DNA from: JBBKWX01 sp037969175
GTDB taxonomy: Bacteria; Bacteroidota; Bacteroidia; AKYH767-A; JBBKVM01
Assembly (NCBI GenBank): GCA_037969175.1
Contig: JBBKWX010000162.1
Coordinates: 1 to 12,704 of the forward strand
DNA: 12,704 nucleotides
Direction of reading: 5' to 3'
Under the pieces are notes generated by a model that ran no database searches, was not told the origin of the DNA, and was given only the letters and a program-made list of their open reading frames with translations. Made by a program: the position numbers and the translations under genes. Shown here one piece after another: positions 1 through 6,911 of the stretch (the stretch's first letter is position 1; every line of letters begins with the position of its first letter).

Positions 1-118
1 CAAAACTGCAGATACTGATTCTTCAGATGCTGCATTGAAGATCCTGGGTGAAGATGATTATTCGCTTGAGGAAATTCGATTGATGCGAATCAAGTTTATG
101 TCAGAGATGGCGAATTAA
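1..118 (+). CDS. 3' end of an unidentified protein (5' partial)
   Basis: An open frame runs in from the window edge, with codons in phase from base 2, to a TAA at 116-118. It encodes 38 visible residues, beginning KTADTDSSDAALK and ending RLMRIKFMSEMAN. The tail is an acidic, Ser/Asp-rich stretch followed by a probable amphipathic helix (SLEEIRLMRIKF). I do not recognise the family. The reading as a real gene end rests on the in-phase stop, on gene-like composition, and on the repeat and strong terminator that follow at once. It is convergent with the amidohydrolase at 399-1601. Because only the last residues are present, no function is assigned. Confidence 0.6.
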   Translation, partial: KTADTDSSDAALKILGEDDYSLEEIRLMRIKFMSEMAN

Positions 119-125
119 ACATGTA

Positions 126-149
126 GTGTCAGGAGTATACTCCTGACAC
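126..149. repeat. Perfect 24-bp palindrome, copy 1 of an intergenic repeat family
   Basis: The arm GTGTCAGGAGTA is followed directly by its exact reverse complement, giving a 12+12 dyad with no loop. It starts 7 bp after the stop of the partial gene at 1-118. Close relatives occur at 180-203 (19 of 24 identical) and 6173-6196 (22 of 24), always between genes and next to a stop codon. It has no T-tract, so it is not a standard intrinsic terminator. It could be a REP-like mobile palindrome or a 3'-end mRNA-stabilising hairpin. Confidence 0.85.
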
Positions 150-150
150 A

Positions 151-178
151 ATTACGAATTACGAGATACGAGATACGT
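151..178. repeat. Four-unit heptamer tandem repeat
   Basis: Four consecutive 7-mers fill the spacer between the two palindromes: ATTACGA, ATTACGA, GATACGA and GATACGT. Units 1 and 2 are identical, and units 3 and 4 differ only in the last base. The block joins palindrome copies 1 and 2 almost without gaps, so all three may be one composite element. Confidence 0.75.
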
Positions 179-179
179 A

Positions 180-203
180 GTATCAGGAGTATTATCCTAA
201 CAT
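180..203. repeat. Degenerate copy 2 of the 24-bp palindrome
   Basis: It aligns without gaps to 126-149 with 5 mismatches in 24. The core TCAGGAGTAT is intact, and the right arm has decayed to TATCCTAACAT. The dyad is therefore imperfect. It lies 30 bp after copy 1 and 8 bp before the terminator stem at 212. Confidence 0.7.
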
Positions 204-211
204 TATTAAAT

Positions 212-247
212 AAAAAGAGAGCAGGTGAAATATCTGCTCTCTTTTTT
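212..247 (+). terminator. Intrinsic terminator of the partial gene at 1-118
   Basis: A perfect 13-bp stem pairs AAAAAGAGAGCAG (212-224) with CTGCTCTCTTTTT (234-246) around a 9-nt loop, and the T-run ends at 247. The A-tract on the other side makes it plausible in both directions, so it may also stop leftward transcription from the amidohydrolase operon. Confidence 0.88.
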
Positions 248-249
248 GC

Positions 250-380
250 TTTAACGCAAAGATGCAGCAAAGATTATTCTACTGTCTTTGCTTCTTTGCT
301 AAAAGACAAAAAGGAATTCTACATTCCTAATAAATACAAAAAAAATTAATTGAAATGCTTTTTGCTTCTTTGCGTTAAAA
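250..380. repeat. CGCAAAG-type direct and inverted repeats
   Basis: TTTAACGCAAAGA at 250-262 is repeated inverted and perfectly at 367-379. TTTGCTTCTTTGC at 287-299 is repeated directly at 361-373. The unit is in effect GCAAAGAAGCAAAG with an optional TTAACGC end. The two outer copies bracket about 130 bp with no open frame. The inverted arms could form a long weak hairpin or mark a small decayed mobile element. No transposase or target duplication is visible. Confidence 0.6.
307..328 (-). terminator. Possible weak terminator of the leftward operon
   Basis: Read on the minus strand, AGGAAT and ATTCCT (323-328 and 312-317) pair across a 5-nt loop and are followed by TTTTTG. The stem is only 6 bp, so it is weak on its own. 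It lies about 70 bp beyond the amidohydrolase stop, and the stronger symmetric hairpin at 212-247 lies further along. Confidence 0.4.
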
Positions 381-398
381 TAAATACCACTCAGAATA

Positions 399-1601
399 CT
401 AAGTTTCACTTGGGATATTTAACTCACAAACTGCAAGCCAAGCCATCATACCTGCACCTACAGTCAAGGCACTTTCATCAATGTTGAATGTTGGAGTATG
501 CACTGAAGAAGTAATTCCCATGGATTCATTTCGGACTCCCAGTCTATAAAAACATGCAGGCATCACTTGCGAATAATACGCAAAGTCTTCTGCTGCCATC
601 CAGATATCCAATTCTTCTACATTCTCTTCACCAAGATATTCTTTTGCTTTGGCAATTGAACGGGCAGTAAGTTCCGGTTCATTGATCAAAAAAGGATACC
701 CTCTTCGAATTTCGAAATCAATTGTAGCACCCATTCCTTCGGCAATAGATGTTGCCATCTTGATCATCTTTTCATGCGCTTGTGTTCTCCACTTTTCATC
801 AAAAGTGCGGAAAGTTCCTTCCAGTTTTGCTTCATTTGGAATTACATTCGTTGCACCTTCTGCTATAAATTTTCCGAAGGATAAAACAGATGGAATAGCA
901 GGATTGGCAATTCTGCTAACGATCTGTTGCAAGGCAACAATGATATGAGAAGCGATCAATACTGGGTCAATATTCAAATGCGGCATAGCTCCATGTCCTC
1001 CCCTGCCTTTCACTGTCAGATATAATTCATCGGTAGATGCCATGTACAATCCAGGGCGGAATCCAACTTTTCCTGCATCAATATGGGGCATTACATGCTG
1101 ACCAATTATTCCTGCCGGACGTGGATCTTCAAGCACACCTTCTTTGATCATCATGCTGGCTCCTCCGGGTAATTTTTCTTCTCCGGGCTGGAAAATTAGT
1201 CGAATATTTCCGGATAATTCTGCTCTCAATGAATACAAGATCTGAGCTGCTCCCAGCAAACAAGAAGTATGTACATCGTGCCCACAGGCATGCATCACAC
1301 CGGGATTGCGACTTTTATAATCAACATCATTCAACTCCTGGATCGGGAGTGCATCCATATCCCCACGCAGCGCAATCGTTTTTCCAGCGGTGCCTCCTAT
1401 TATCTCTGCAACGATCCCTGTGCCTGCAACATTCTTTGTATAAGCAATGCCTATTTTATCCAGACGATCACAGACAAATTTTGCCGTATTAAATTCCTGA
1501 AAACTAAGTTCAGGATTACTGTGTAAATGTCTTCTGTCAGCACGGATCTGTTCAGTTATTTCAACAGATTTCGTTTTAATAAGATCCATTAATTTTTTCA
1601 T
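399..1601 (-). CDS. M20D-family amidohydrolase (N-acyl-amino-acid / hippurate hydrolase type)
   Basis: This 400-residue cytosolic zinc hydrolase has no signal peptide and is of normal length for the M20D family. Members cleave N-acyl or N-aryl amino acids, or related amides, into a free amino acid and a carboxylate. Visible landmarks are the N-terminal RRHLHSNPELSFQE (23-36), RGDMDALPIQE (79-89), and HACGHDVH (104-111) with metal ligands C106 and H108. Then come PGEEKLPGG (139-147) with the catalytic-site glutamates E141/E142, GQHV with H169, the lid/dimerisation motif GGHGAMPH (201-208), and the late metal ligand H368 in SSVHTPTF. All expected metal ligands are present, so it should be active. 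ATG at 1601 is the start, 3 bp after the stop of the TauE-like gene, which indicates co-transcription. The exact substrate cannot be read from sequence. Confidence 0.93.
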   Translation of the reverse strand: MKKLMDLIKTKSVEITEQIRADRRHLHSNPELSFQEFNTAKFVCDRLDKIGIAYTKNVAGTGIVAEIIGGTAGKTIALRGDMDALPIQELNDVDYKSRNPGVMHACGHDVHTSCLLGAAQILYSLRAELSGNIRLIFQPGEEKLPGGASMMIKEGVLEDPRPAGIIGQHVMPHIDAGKVGFRPGLYMASTDELYLTVKGRGGHGAMPHLNIDPVLIASHIIVALQQIVSRIANPAIPSVLSFGKFIAEGATNVIPNEAKLEGTFRTFDEKWRTQAHEKMIKMATSIAEGMGATIDFEIRRGYPFLINEPELTARSIAKAKEYLGEENVEELDIWMAAEDFAYYSQVMPACFYRLGVRNESMGITSSVHTPTFNIDESALTVGAGMMAWLAVCELNIPSET

Positions 1602-1604
1602 ACG

Positions 1605-1967
1605 CTATTTTCCCATTACCATTTTGATCCCAACAAGAATGATGATCGCCCCAAATATTCTTTTAACGGTTTCAGCCGGTAAAGATATAGCGATCTTGGA
1701 TCCTAAAAAACCTCCGATAATAAAAGCGATAGCAAGAATTAGACTGATCTTAAAATCAACATATCCTATTTTGTAATAATTGTATACCGCAAGAATTCCT
1801 ATAGGAGGCAACATCATAGCCAGTGATGTTCCCTGTGCATGATGTTGCGTCATTCCCATAAATAAAACGAGTGCAGGAACTACGATCAACCCACCGCCAA
1901 TACCAATGAAACCGCTAAAAATACCCGCCAGCATGCCGATCAGCAACAGAATGATGAATGTTTCCAT
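1605..1967 (-). CDS. Half-size TauE/SafE-family membrane protein
   Basis: This is a 120-residue integral inner-membrane protein with about four hydrophobic segments. It shows the family hallmarks SGFIGIGGGLIVVPALVLF near the N-terminus, then QHHAQGTSLAMMLPPIGILA, and a GGFLGS loop. Full TauE/SafE transporters have two such halves (about 250 residues) and have been linked to export of sulfite, sulfoacetate or other anions. This protein carries only one half, so it would have to dimerise to form a comparable path. The frame is open to a TTG at 1991, but I chose the ATG at 1967 because hydrophobic sequence begins there. The gene starts 24 bp after the outer-membrane protein gene's stop and ends 3 bp before the amidohydrolase start. 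The substrate is unknown. Confidence 0.85.
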   Translation of the reverse strand: METFIILLLIGMLAGIFSGFIGIGGGLIVVPALVLFMGMTQHHAQGTSLAMMLPPIGILAVYNYYKIGYVDFKISLILAIAFIIGGFLGSKIAISLPAETVKRIFGAIIILVGIKMVMGK

Positions 1968-1991
1968 AGAATATTTTTTGCTTGCTTCCAA

Positions 1992-4900
1992 TTAGAAATC
2001 CAAACTTAGAGACAAATAAAATATAGGATCTTTTATTGCACCATCATCATATCCCCAAGCCCAGTCGGCTCTTATAAAGTATCCAAAGATCCGGGTTCTT
2101 AAACCCGCTCCGTAACCTGCTACGATGGGTTCAATTTGTTTAGTAATACTTATGGTGATGGGATTATTGATCACTGTTTGTGTATTCAAATTATTGTCGC
2201 TCGAATATGGTGTGTTCCCTGTCCAGGCAGTACCAACATCTCCAAAAGCAACGATCTGGAAATTGTTTATAAAGTCAGATCTGATGGGACGATTTAACAG
2301 ATATTGAAAAACCGGAATTCTTATTTCTGAGTTGATCAATGCAAAACTATTTCCGTTACGAATATTCTGAATGAAGCCGCGCATATTTGTTGCCACAGCT
2401 TGAAAGACATAATTCTGTGTTTGATCAACTGAAATATTTGAGTTGAAATTATCTGTTGGTACCAATGCATTATCTGTAGATCCCAGATAGTATATTAATT
2501 TCTGCTCACCGAATGAAGTGCTGGTTGCAAATCGATTTGCCCAAATGATCTGACGGTGGATCTTGGTATAGGTTCTGAAATCAGCTCCAAGAATAAACGT
2601 ATTTGCGTCTTTTTCATCGATCTGTTTGAACATCTCAGCAAAGATCTTGTATCGGGTTCCGTTGTACAAATTAACTCCGGTACTGAGTGTATTATCATAT
2701 ACAAATTCAGCTTTGAGGGATCCCCAATGATCAAATTCATTTGGTCTTTGAAGGTTACGAAGATCTGATGATAACACGGCAATACGATCATTACGATAAC
2801 CGACAGTTCCCCGGATAGCAGCAATGTCGCTAAATGGGTATTTGGCTACATATTTTGCTTCATGGGTATGCACACGTAGAAAAGTAAATCCATCTGTAAA
2901 TAAACGGGATTGTCGATAAAATGAAACGGTCTTATCTACTCGTTTCAACAAATTATCATAGGTTAGCAAATATTCATTTGAATTAAAATCTCCACTCACC
3001 CGAATCCCTCCTGTTATTTTATAATCCTGCATCAGATCAGTGATACCGATCTTAAACAAACCATTCAATCCGGGATCAAAATAAACAGCGCCACCGGTGT
3101 AATACTGATATGTAGAATTCAATAAACTATTGTCGAGTTGACTTACCAGAAAATTAGGTTCGTAAGAGACATCATAATTACGTTGCTTAGGAAGAATTTC
3201 CTGCCCATTTTCTTCAATACTCTTGGCCAGCAGTGAGTCGTACTCAGTTTCAAAATTCATTCTGCGTACTCGGGTACTGTCCTTGTCATCACTCTTCTTT
3301 CTGGATCTTGTAACATCATTCTGAAAAACATAATTGCTTATATCGATCTTACTTGAATCCGCTTGTAATTGTTGGGCCACATTTCCGGGAGCATTCACCG
3401 GCACAGTCGGAATTATTGAATCATTGACCGGAACTGTAGAAGGAGCGGGAATACGTTCTGCAAATTCATCCCGAATCGTCTTCATGAAAGGCGTTACTCT
3501 GCCCGGTTCTCCAGCAAAAATAGGAGGAGGTAATGGTTCCACTTTAAGCTGATATTTTCCTTCACTAAAATATATTGAAGCATATCTGTTTTTCCGGTAA
3601 CTAACATCTTGTTCAATAATATTTCTGGAGTAATTACTTTGAGGAATTGTTTGGATGATGTAACGATAGTGCTCCGTAGTATCAATAAAAGCTATGACAG
3701 AATCCAGTGTTCCGATATATCGGTTATAGATTCCATTTTCATTACTTAAAAAACTGAATCCTGCAGAATCATAGGGCATAGATTGTATCTCATCAACCCC
3801 TTGTGTATTCGTGATGCGGTTTAATACGGAAGATTTTTTTGCGTAATCGTACAAGAAAATATCCAGATTGGAATCTGCCGGCATATCATCCTTTTTATCC
3901 ACACCCAATGTATCATTGATTCTGTTGCTCGAAAAAGCAATGCTTCTTCCATCATTTACAAAACGTGGATAGAGATCATCATAAAAATCATTGGTGATCT
4001 GCTCATAGGTTCTTGATCTCAGATTAAAAACAAATATATCGCTTTGCCCTTTTTGAATTGCAGAAATCACAAGACTTTGCCCGTCATCAGAATAGGAAGC
4101 TTGTAATACTTTTTCAAAATAAAAGAGTGGTGATTTTGTAATCTTTTTCTTCTCCAGATCATACATATTGAGCCAGGTCTTTCCCTTACTCTCATTGATC
4201 ACAGTTAAGATGCGCCCTGTTGGATGCCACGCCAGTAAAGGAAATGATACGTCTCGCTTAGATATATCCGATCTGTACCCGCCTTTAAAAATGCGTTTAG
4301 ATTTTTTATCCGCAATACTTACAATTCTAACTTTATATTTACCTCTGTCGTTTGCAACATATGCCACTTTAGTACCATCATTATTCAAGCGCAATTGTGA
4401 ATAATAAATATCCTGTTTTGTTTTTTTCAGAACAGGTTCCCCGCCCGGCAAAGTTCGGTCCTTATCTGCATTGAAATATATTTTTTGATAATACTCCAAC
4501 CAGTTTTTACTGAGATTTTTCAGAGAAGTACCAAGTACAAAAAGAAATCCACTATCAATATTTCTATTTACCCTGGTAAGGTATAACATGTTTGATATCG
4601 CACTTCTGCCGTAGGTATCCACAATAAATTTCCAAAAGCTGTGACCTGCTATTACCGCGTCTTCACCCGCAAGCCGATTGAATTTTTTATACCTATTATG
4701 TACGATCGCATCTCTGAGCCTATCATCCATAGTTGAACTCCATGACTCCGAAATATAAGAGATCAAACCGTTTGAATACCATTGCGGAAGGTTGAGTAAA
4801 ACTGCATTTTGAACCCGATCTTTTACAGATCCGCCGTAAAACAATTGATCGATCAGCACTTGCGCGATACCTGCCCTCATTTGTTTGATAAAATTCTGAT

Positions 4901-5336
4901 GATCCCCATCAAAATGCAACAACACTTTATTGCCAATGATGCGGGTAAGACCACCGGTGTTATTCGCTACCTCATCGCCTTCGAGACCTATATTGCTTTG
5001 CTTGAGGTCAGAGAATTTATTATAAATAACAAATTGTATTCGACCATCAAGCCGGTAATCTACCAGTTTTTCAATTTCATCAAGATGTTTATCCGCTGTT
5101 CTACCAATGAACAGCGCTTGCTCATGACCACCCAGGTAGAAGTAGGTATCGAAATTTTTGAACCGGTAAAAAGTCCAGTCCTTCTCGCCATACTGAACAC
5201 GATTTTTACCAAAGGTATTCTGATATCCTTGATAAAACTGAGCCTGAGCTGGGAAAACAGCAAATATGCCAAGGAGTAGAATACTCCATATGCACAGATG
5301 CCGGGATAAATAAGAAAAGCCGTCTGAAAGCCGCAT
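1992..5336 (-). CDS. Outer-membrane protein: inactive peptidase-like domain, TolB-like propeller, C-terminal beta-barrel
   Basis: This 1114-residue protein starts with a signal peptide (cleavage probably after AQA, residue 32). Residues about 38-290 resemble the gluzincin-type peptidase domain of Bacteroidota PD40 proteins, opening with FGKNRVQYGEKDW. The HExxH zinc site is absent, with AGIAQ at 155-159 in its place. The usual glutamate of the PxWxxEG motif is asparagine (LPQWYSNG, N189). Residues about 310-620 hold PD40/WD40-like strands, for example LRLNNDGTKVAYV, ASYSDDGQSLVIS and PRFVNDGRSIAFSSNR. A Pro/Asp-rich linker follows (about 625-720), then a beta-strand-rich barrel to a C-terminal YLSLSLDF whose terminal Phe is typical of BAM-inserted barrels. 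It is probably anchored in the outer membrane with the propeller in the periplasm, perhaps as a scaffold. This is the first gene of the leftward operon; ATG at 5336. The exact role is unknown. Confidence 0.8.
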   Translation of the reverse strand: MRLSDGFSYLSRHLCIWSILLLGIFAVFPAQAQFYQGYQNTFGKNRVQYGEKDWTFYRFKNFDTYFYLGGHEQALFIGRTADKHLDEIEKLVDYRLDGRIQFVIYNKFSDLKQSNIGLEGDEVANNTGGLTRIIGNKVLLHFDGDHQNFIKQMRAGIAQVLIDQLFYGGSVKDRVQNAVLLNLPQWYSNGLISYISESWSSTMDDRLRDAIVHNRYKKFNRLAGEDAVIAGHSFWKFIVDTYGRSAISNMLYLTRVNRNIDSGFLFVLGTSLKNLSKNWLEYYQKIYFNADKDRTLPGGEPVLKKTKQDIYYSQLRLNNDGTKVAYVANDRGKYKVRIVSIADKKSKRIFKGGYRSDISKRDVSFPLLAWHPTGRILTVINESKGKTWLNMYDLEKKKITKSPLFYFEKVLQASYSDDGQSLVISAIQKGQSDIFVFNLRSRTYEQITNDFYDDLYPRFVNDGRSIAFSSNRINDTLGVDKKDDMPADSNLDIFLYDYAKKSSVLNRITNTQGVDEIQSMPYDSAGFSFLSNENGIYNRYIGTLDSVIAFIDTTEHYRYIIQTIPQSNYSRNIIEQDVSYRKNRYASIYFSEGKYQLKVEPLPPPIFAGEPGRVTPFMKTIRDEFAERIPAPSTVPVNDSIIPTVPVNAPGNVAQQLQADSSKIDISNYVFQNDVTRSRKKSDDKDSTRVRRMNFETEYDSLLAKSIEENGQEILPKQRNYDVSYEPNFLVSQLDNSLLNSTYQYYTGGAVYFDPGLNGLFKIGITDLMQDYKITGGIRVSGDFNSNEYLLTYDNLLKRVDKTVSFYRQSRLFTDGFTFLRVHTHEAKYVAKYPFSDIAAIRGTVGYRNDRIAVLSSDLRNLQRPNEFDHWGSLKAEFVYDNTLSTGVNLYNGTRYKIFAEMFKQIDEKDANTFILGADFRTYTKIHRQIIWANRFATSTSFGEQKLIYYLGSTDNALVPTDNFNSNISVDQTQNYVFQAVATNMRGFIQNIRNGNSFALINSEIRIPVFQYLLNRPIRSDFINNFQIVAFGDVGTAWTGNTPYSSDNNLNTQTVINNPITISITKQIEPIVAGYGAGLRTRIFGYFIRADWAWGYDDGAIKDPIFYLSLSLDF

Positions 5337-5399
5337 ATCCGGGTAAAATGTTTTGATTGGTTAACCTATGCGAATTTAACGAATTTCTCTCTTATCTGG

Positions 5400-5407
5400 T
5401 ATCTTTG
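5400..5407 (+). promoter_or_regulatory. Candidate -7 box for the metallo-hydrolase gene
   Basis: TATCTTTG matches the Bacteroidota -7 consensus TAnnTTTG. It lies 35 bp before the ATG at 5443, leaving a leader of roughly 28-30 nt. No convincing -33 TTG lies at the usual distance. Two TTAAC pentamers at 5361-5365 and 5376-5380 lie upstream, but their 15-bp spacing does not match the 10-11-bp array at 8525-8560. No CAAAnnTA, which would serve the opposite gene, was found in the gap. Confidence 0.5.
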
Positions 5408-5442
5408 TAGAAATCAGATTCATTTTAAAGCCCAACATAAAC

Positions 5443-6081
5443 ATGTTACAGATCAGACCATTCACTTTTAATCCCTTTCAAGAAAACACCTATCTCCTTT
5501 GGAATGAAGCTCTGGAATGTATAATTATAGATCCCGGATGCTATGAACCGGAAGAAAAACAGGAACTTTTTGCATTTATAAAAGACAATCAATTAAAACC
5601 GGTACGTTGCTTATTGACGCATTCTCATATCGATCATGTGTTGGGATTGAAATTCATAGAGGAAGCTTATGATCTGTTGCCGGAGCTACATAAAGCTGAA
5701 CATGAACAACTAAAAACGGTTCCTGTTTATGGAGCACAATGGGGTATTTTATGCGAAACTCCTCCTCTACCCAAAGCTGAACTAAAGGCAGGACAACAGA
5801 TTTTGTTTGGAAAAGAAAAGATCGATATTATTCATACTCCCGGACATTCTACAGGAAGTGTTTGTTTTATACTGCATGCTCAGAAAGATGTTATCGGAGG
5901 TGATGTGCTTTTTCATCAAAGCATTGGGCGGACTGACCTGCCGGGTGGTGATCATGCAACTTTGTTAAGATCTATCCGCGAACAACTTTTTACACTTGAT
6001 GATGAATATACGGTTTACCCCGGGCACGGCCCATCAACAACGATCGGGTATGAAAAGATCCATAATCCGTTTTTGAAATAA
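5443..6081 (+). CDS. Glyoxalase II-like metallo-beta-lactamase-fold hydrolase
   Basis: This 212-residue cytosolic protein is the length of short, stand-alone MBL-fold hydrolases annotated as hydroxyacylglutathione hydrolase-like. The complete dinuclear metal site is present: THSHIDH (59-65) gives H60, H62, D64 and H65, TPGHS gives H135, GGDVLF gives D154, and PGHGP gives H195. The N-terminal NTYL and IIIDPG motifs are also typical. The family hydrolyses thioesters such as S-lactoylglutathione or related thiol adducts. This short form lacks the C-terminal helical substrate domain of true glyoxalase II, so the natural substrate may not be a glutathione conjugate. It is transcribed divergently from the outer-membrane protein gene, and the ATG at 5443 follows an A-rich leader with no Shine-Dalgarno sequence. 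It is convergent with the response regulator. Confidence 0.9.
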   Translation: MLQIRPFTFNPFQENTYLLWNEALECIIIDPGCYEPEEKQELFAFIKDNQLKPVRCLLTHSHIDHVLGLKFIEEAYDLLPELHKAEHEQLKTVPVYGAQWGILCETPPLPKAELKAGQQILFGKEKIDIIHTPGHSTGSVCFILHAQKDVIGGDVLFHQSIGRTDLPGGDHATLLRSIREQLFTLDDEYTVYPGHGPSTTIGYEKIHNPFLK

Positions 6082-6095
6082 TTAATTGAAAAAGA

Positions 6096-6135
6096 GTGTT
6101 AGGAGTGGTTCCTCTCCAACAAGTTGTAGAGGAAC
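6096..6135. other. Overlapping alternative hairpins after the hydrolase gene
   Basis: GTTCCTCT (6108-6115) pairs with AGAGGAAC (6128-6135). After one mismatch, CAAC pairs with GTTG around a 2-nt loop. An overlapping, mutually exclusive stem pairs GTTAGGAG (6098-6105, with a bulged A) with CTCCAAC (6114-6120). The left edge GTGTTAGGAGT (6096-6106) matches the palindrome arm at 10 of 11 positions, so this may be a decayed, rearranged copy. There is no T-tract. Confidence 0.5.
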
Positions 6136-6172
6136 AGTGATTGGGAGTGAAAAGGGAATACTCAATTTTCAT

Positions 6173-6196
6173 TTGTCAGGAGTATACTCCTTACAC
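6173..6196. repeat. Copy 3 of the 24-bp palindrome
   Basis: It matches 126-149 at 22 of 24 positions without gaps. The central TGTCAGGAGTATACTCCT is unchanged, and the two differences are in the outer arms. It lies 12 bp from the stop codon of the response regulator gene, between convergent genes, about 6 kb from copies 1 and 2. A near-identical copy at an unrelated locus shows this is a dispersed family and not a local hairpin. Confidence 0.8.
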
Positions 6197-6208
6197 CACG
6201 TTGGGAAT

Positions 6209-6907
6209 CTATTCAACCGGAACAATCAACTTATATCCGCTACCATGAAGTGTGATGATCTCGACATCCGGATCAGGACTCAGGTATTTTCGTAGTTTAC
6301 TCAGGTAAACATCCATACTGCGACCATTGAAATAACTGTCATCGTGCCACACGCGCAAAAGAAGATCTTCTCGTTTAACGGTTTGGTTAGTTTTTTCGCA
6401 GAGTGCTTCCAGCATCTCACTTTCCTTGGCGGTTAGTTTACGTTGTTTTTTTCCATGGATCAAAACTTGTGTTCGTGGATCGAATTCAAATTTACCTATA
6501 AGAAAATGTTGCTGTTCATTTGTACGATTGATGTCAGAAACTCTTCTCATAACAGCCTCTACTCGCATGATAAGTTCATCCATGCTAAAAGGTTTGGTGA
6601 TATAATCATCTGCCCCTATTCCGAATCCTTCTTTTTTATCATCAAGCATTGCTTTAGCGGTGGCGAATAAAATTGGAATATTTTTATTCATTGAACGGAT
6701 CTCACGACCAAGTGTAAAACCATCTTTCAGAGGCATCATTACATCAAGAATACAGAGATCGAAATTTTGTTCTTTGAAGGTCTCCATTGCCTCTACGCCA
6801 TCTCTGCACAAGACAACCTCATAACCTGCTTTGGAAATTAAAAATTCTCTGATGACCATTCCTAAATTCGGATCATCTTCGGCGAGTAAGATCTTTATAT
6901 TTTTCAT
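6209..6907 (-). CDS. OmpR/PhoB-family response regulator (RprY-like)
   Basis: This 232-residue cytoplasmic transcription factor pairs with the adjacent kinase. The receiver domain (about 1-122) has the acidic pair in LLAEDD (D11, D12), phosphoacceptor D55 in LDVMMP, switch T83 in FATAK, and K105 in TKPF. The C-terminal winged helix (about 135-232) has the expected LTAKESEMLEAL, RSMDVYLSKLRKYL and LHGSGYKL elements. The whole resembles the RprY type common in Bacteroidota. The frame is open to a TTG at 6922 inside the kinase gene. I prefer ATG at 6907, which gives the normal N-terminus MKNIKILLAEDD and sits 4 bp after the kinase stop. The tight spacing implies co-transcription and probably coupled translation. 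A likely target is the TTAAC array at 8525-8560. Confidence 0.95.
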   Translation of the reverse strand: MKNIKILLAEDDPNLGMVIREFLISKAGYEVVLCRDGVEAMETFKEQNFDLCILDVMMPLKDGFTLGREIRSMNKNIPILFATAKAMLDDKKEGFGIGADDYITKPFSMDELIMRVEAVMRRVSDINRTNEQQHFLIGKFEFDPRTQVLIHGKKQRKLTAKESEMLEALCEKTNQTVKREDLLLRVWHDDSYFNGRSMDVYLSKLRKYLSPDPDVEIITLHGSGYKLIVPVE

Positions 6908-6911
6908 TAAC

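Noticed and set aside
4809..5279. Plus-strand open frame of 156 residues
   Set aside because: It is antisense to the N-terminal part of the outer-membrane protein gene, has no recognisable motif, and the opposite strand encodes clear domain motifs over the same bases.
5361..5380. Two TTAAC pentamers in the outer-membrane protein / hydrolase divergent gap as a second regulator site
   Set aside because: Only two copies, at 15-bp spacing, which is out of helical phase with the 10-11-bp array. TTAAC is expected by chance in AT-rich DNA.
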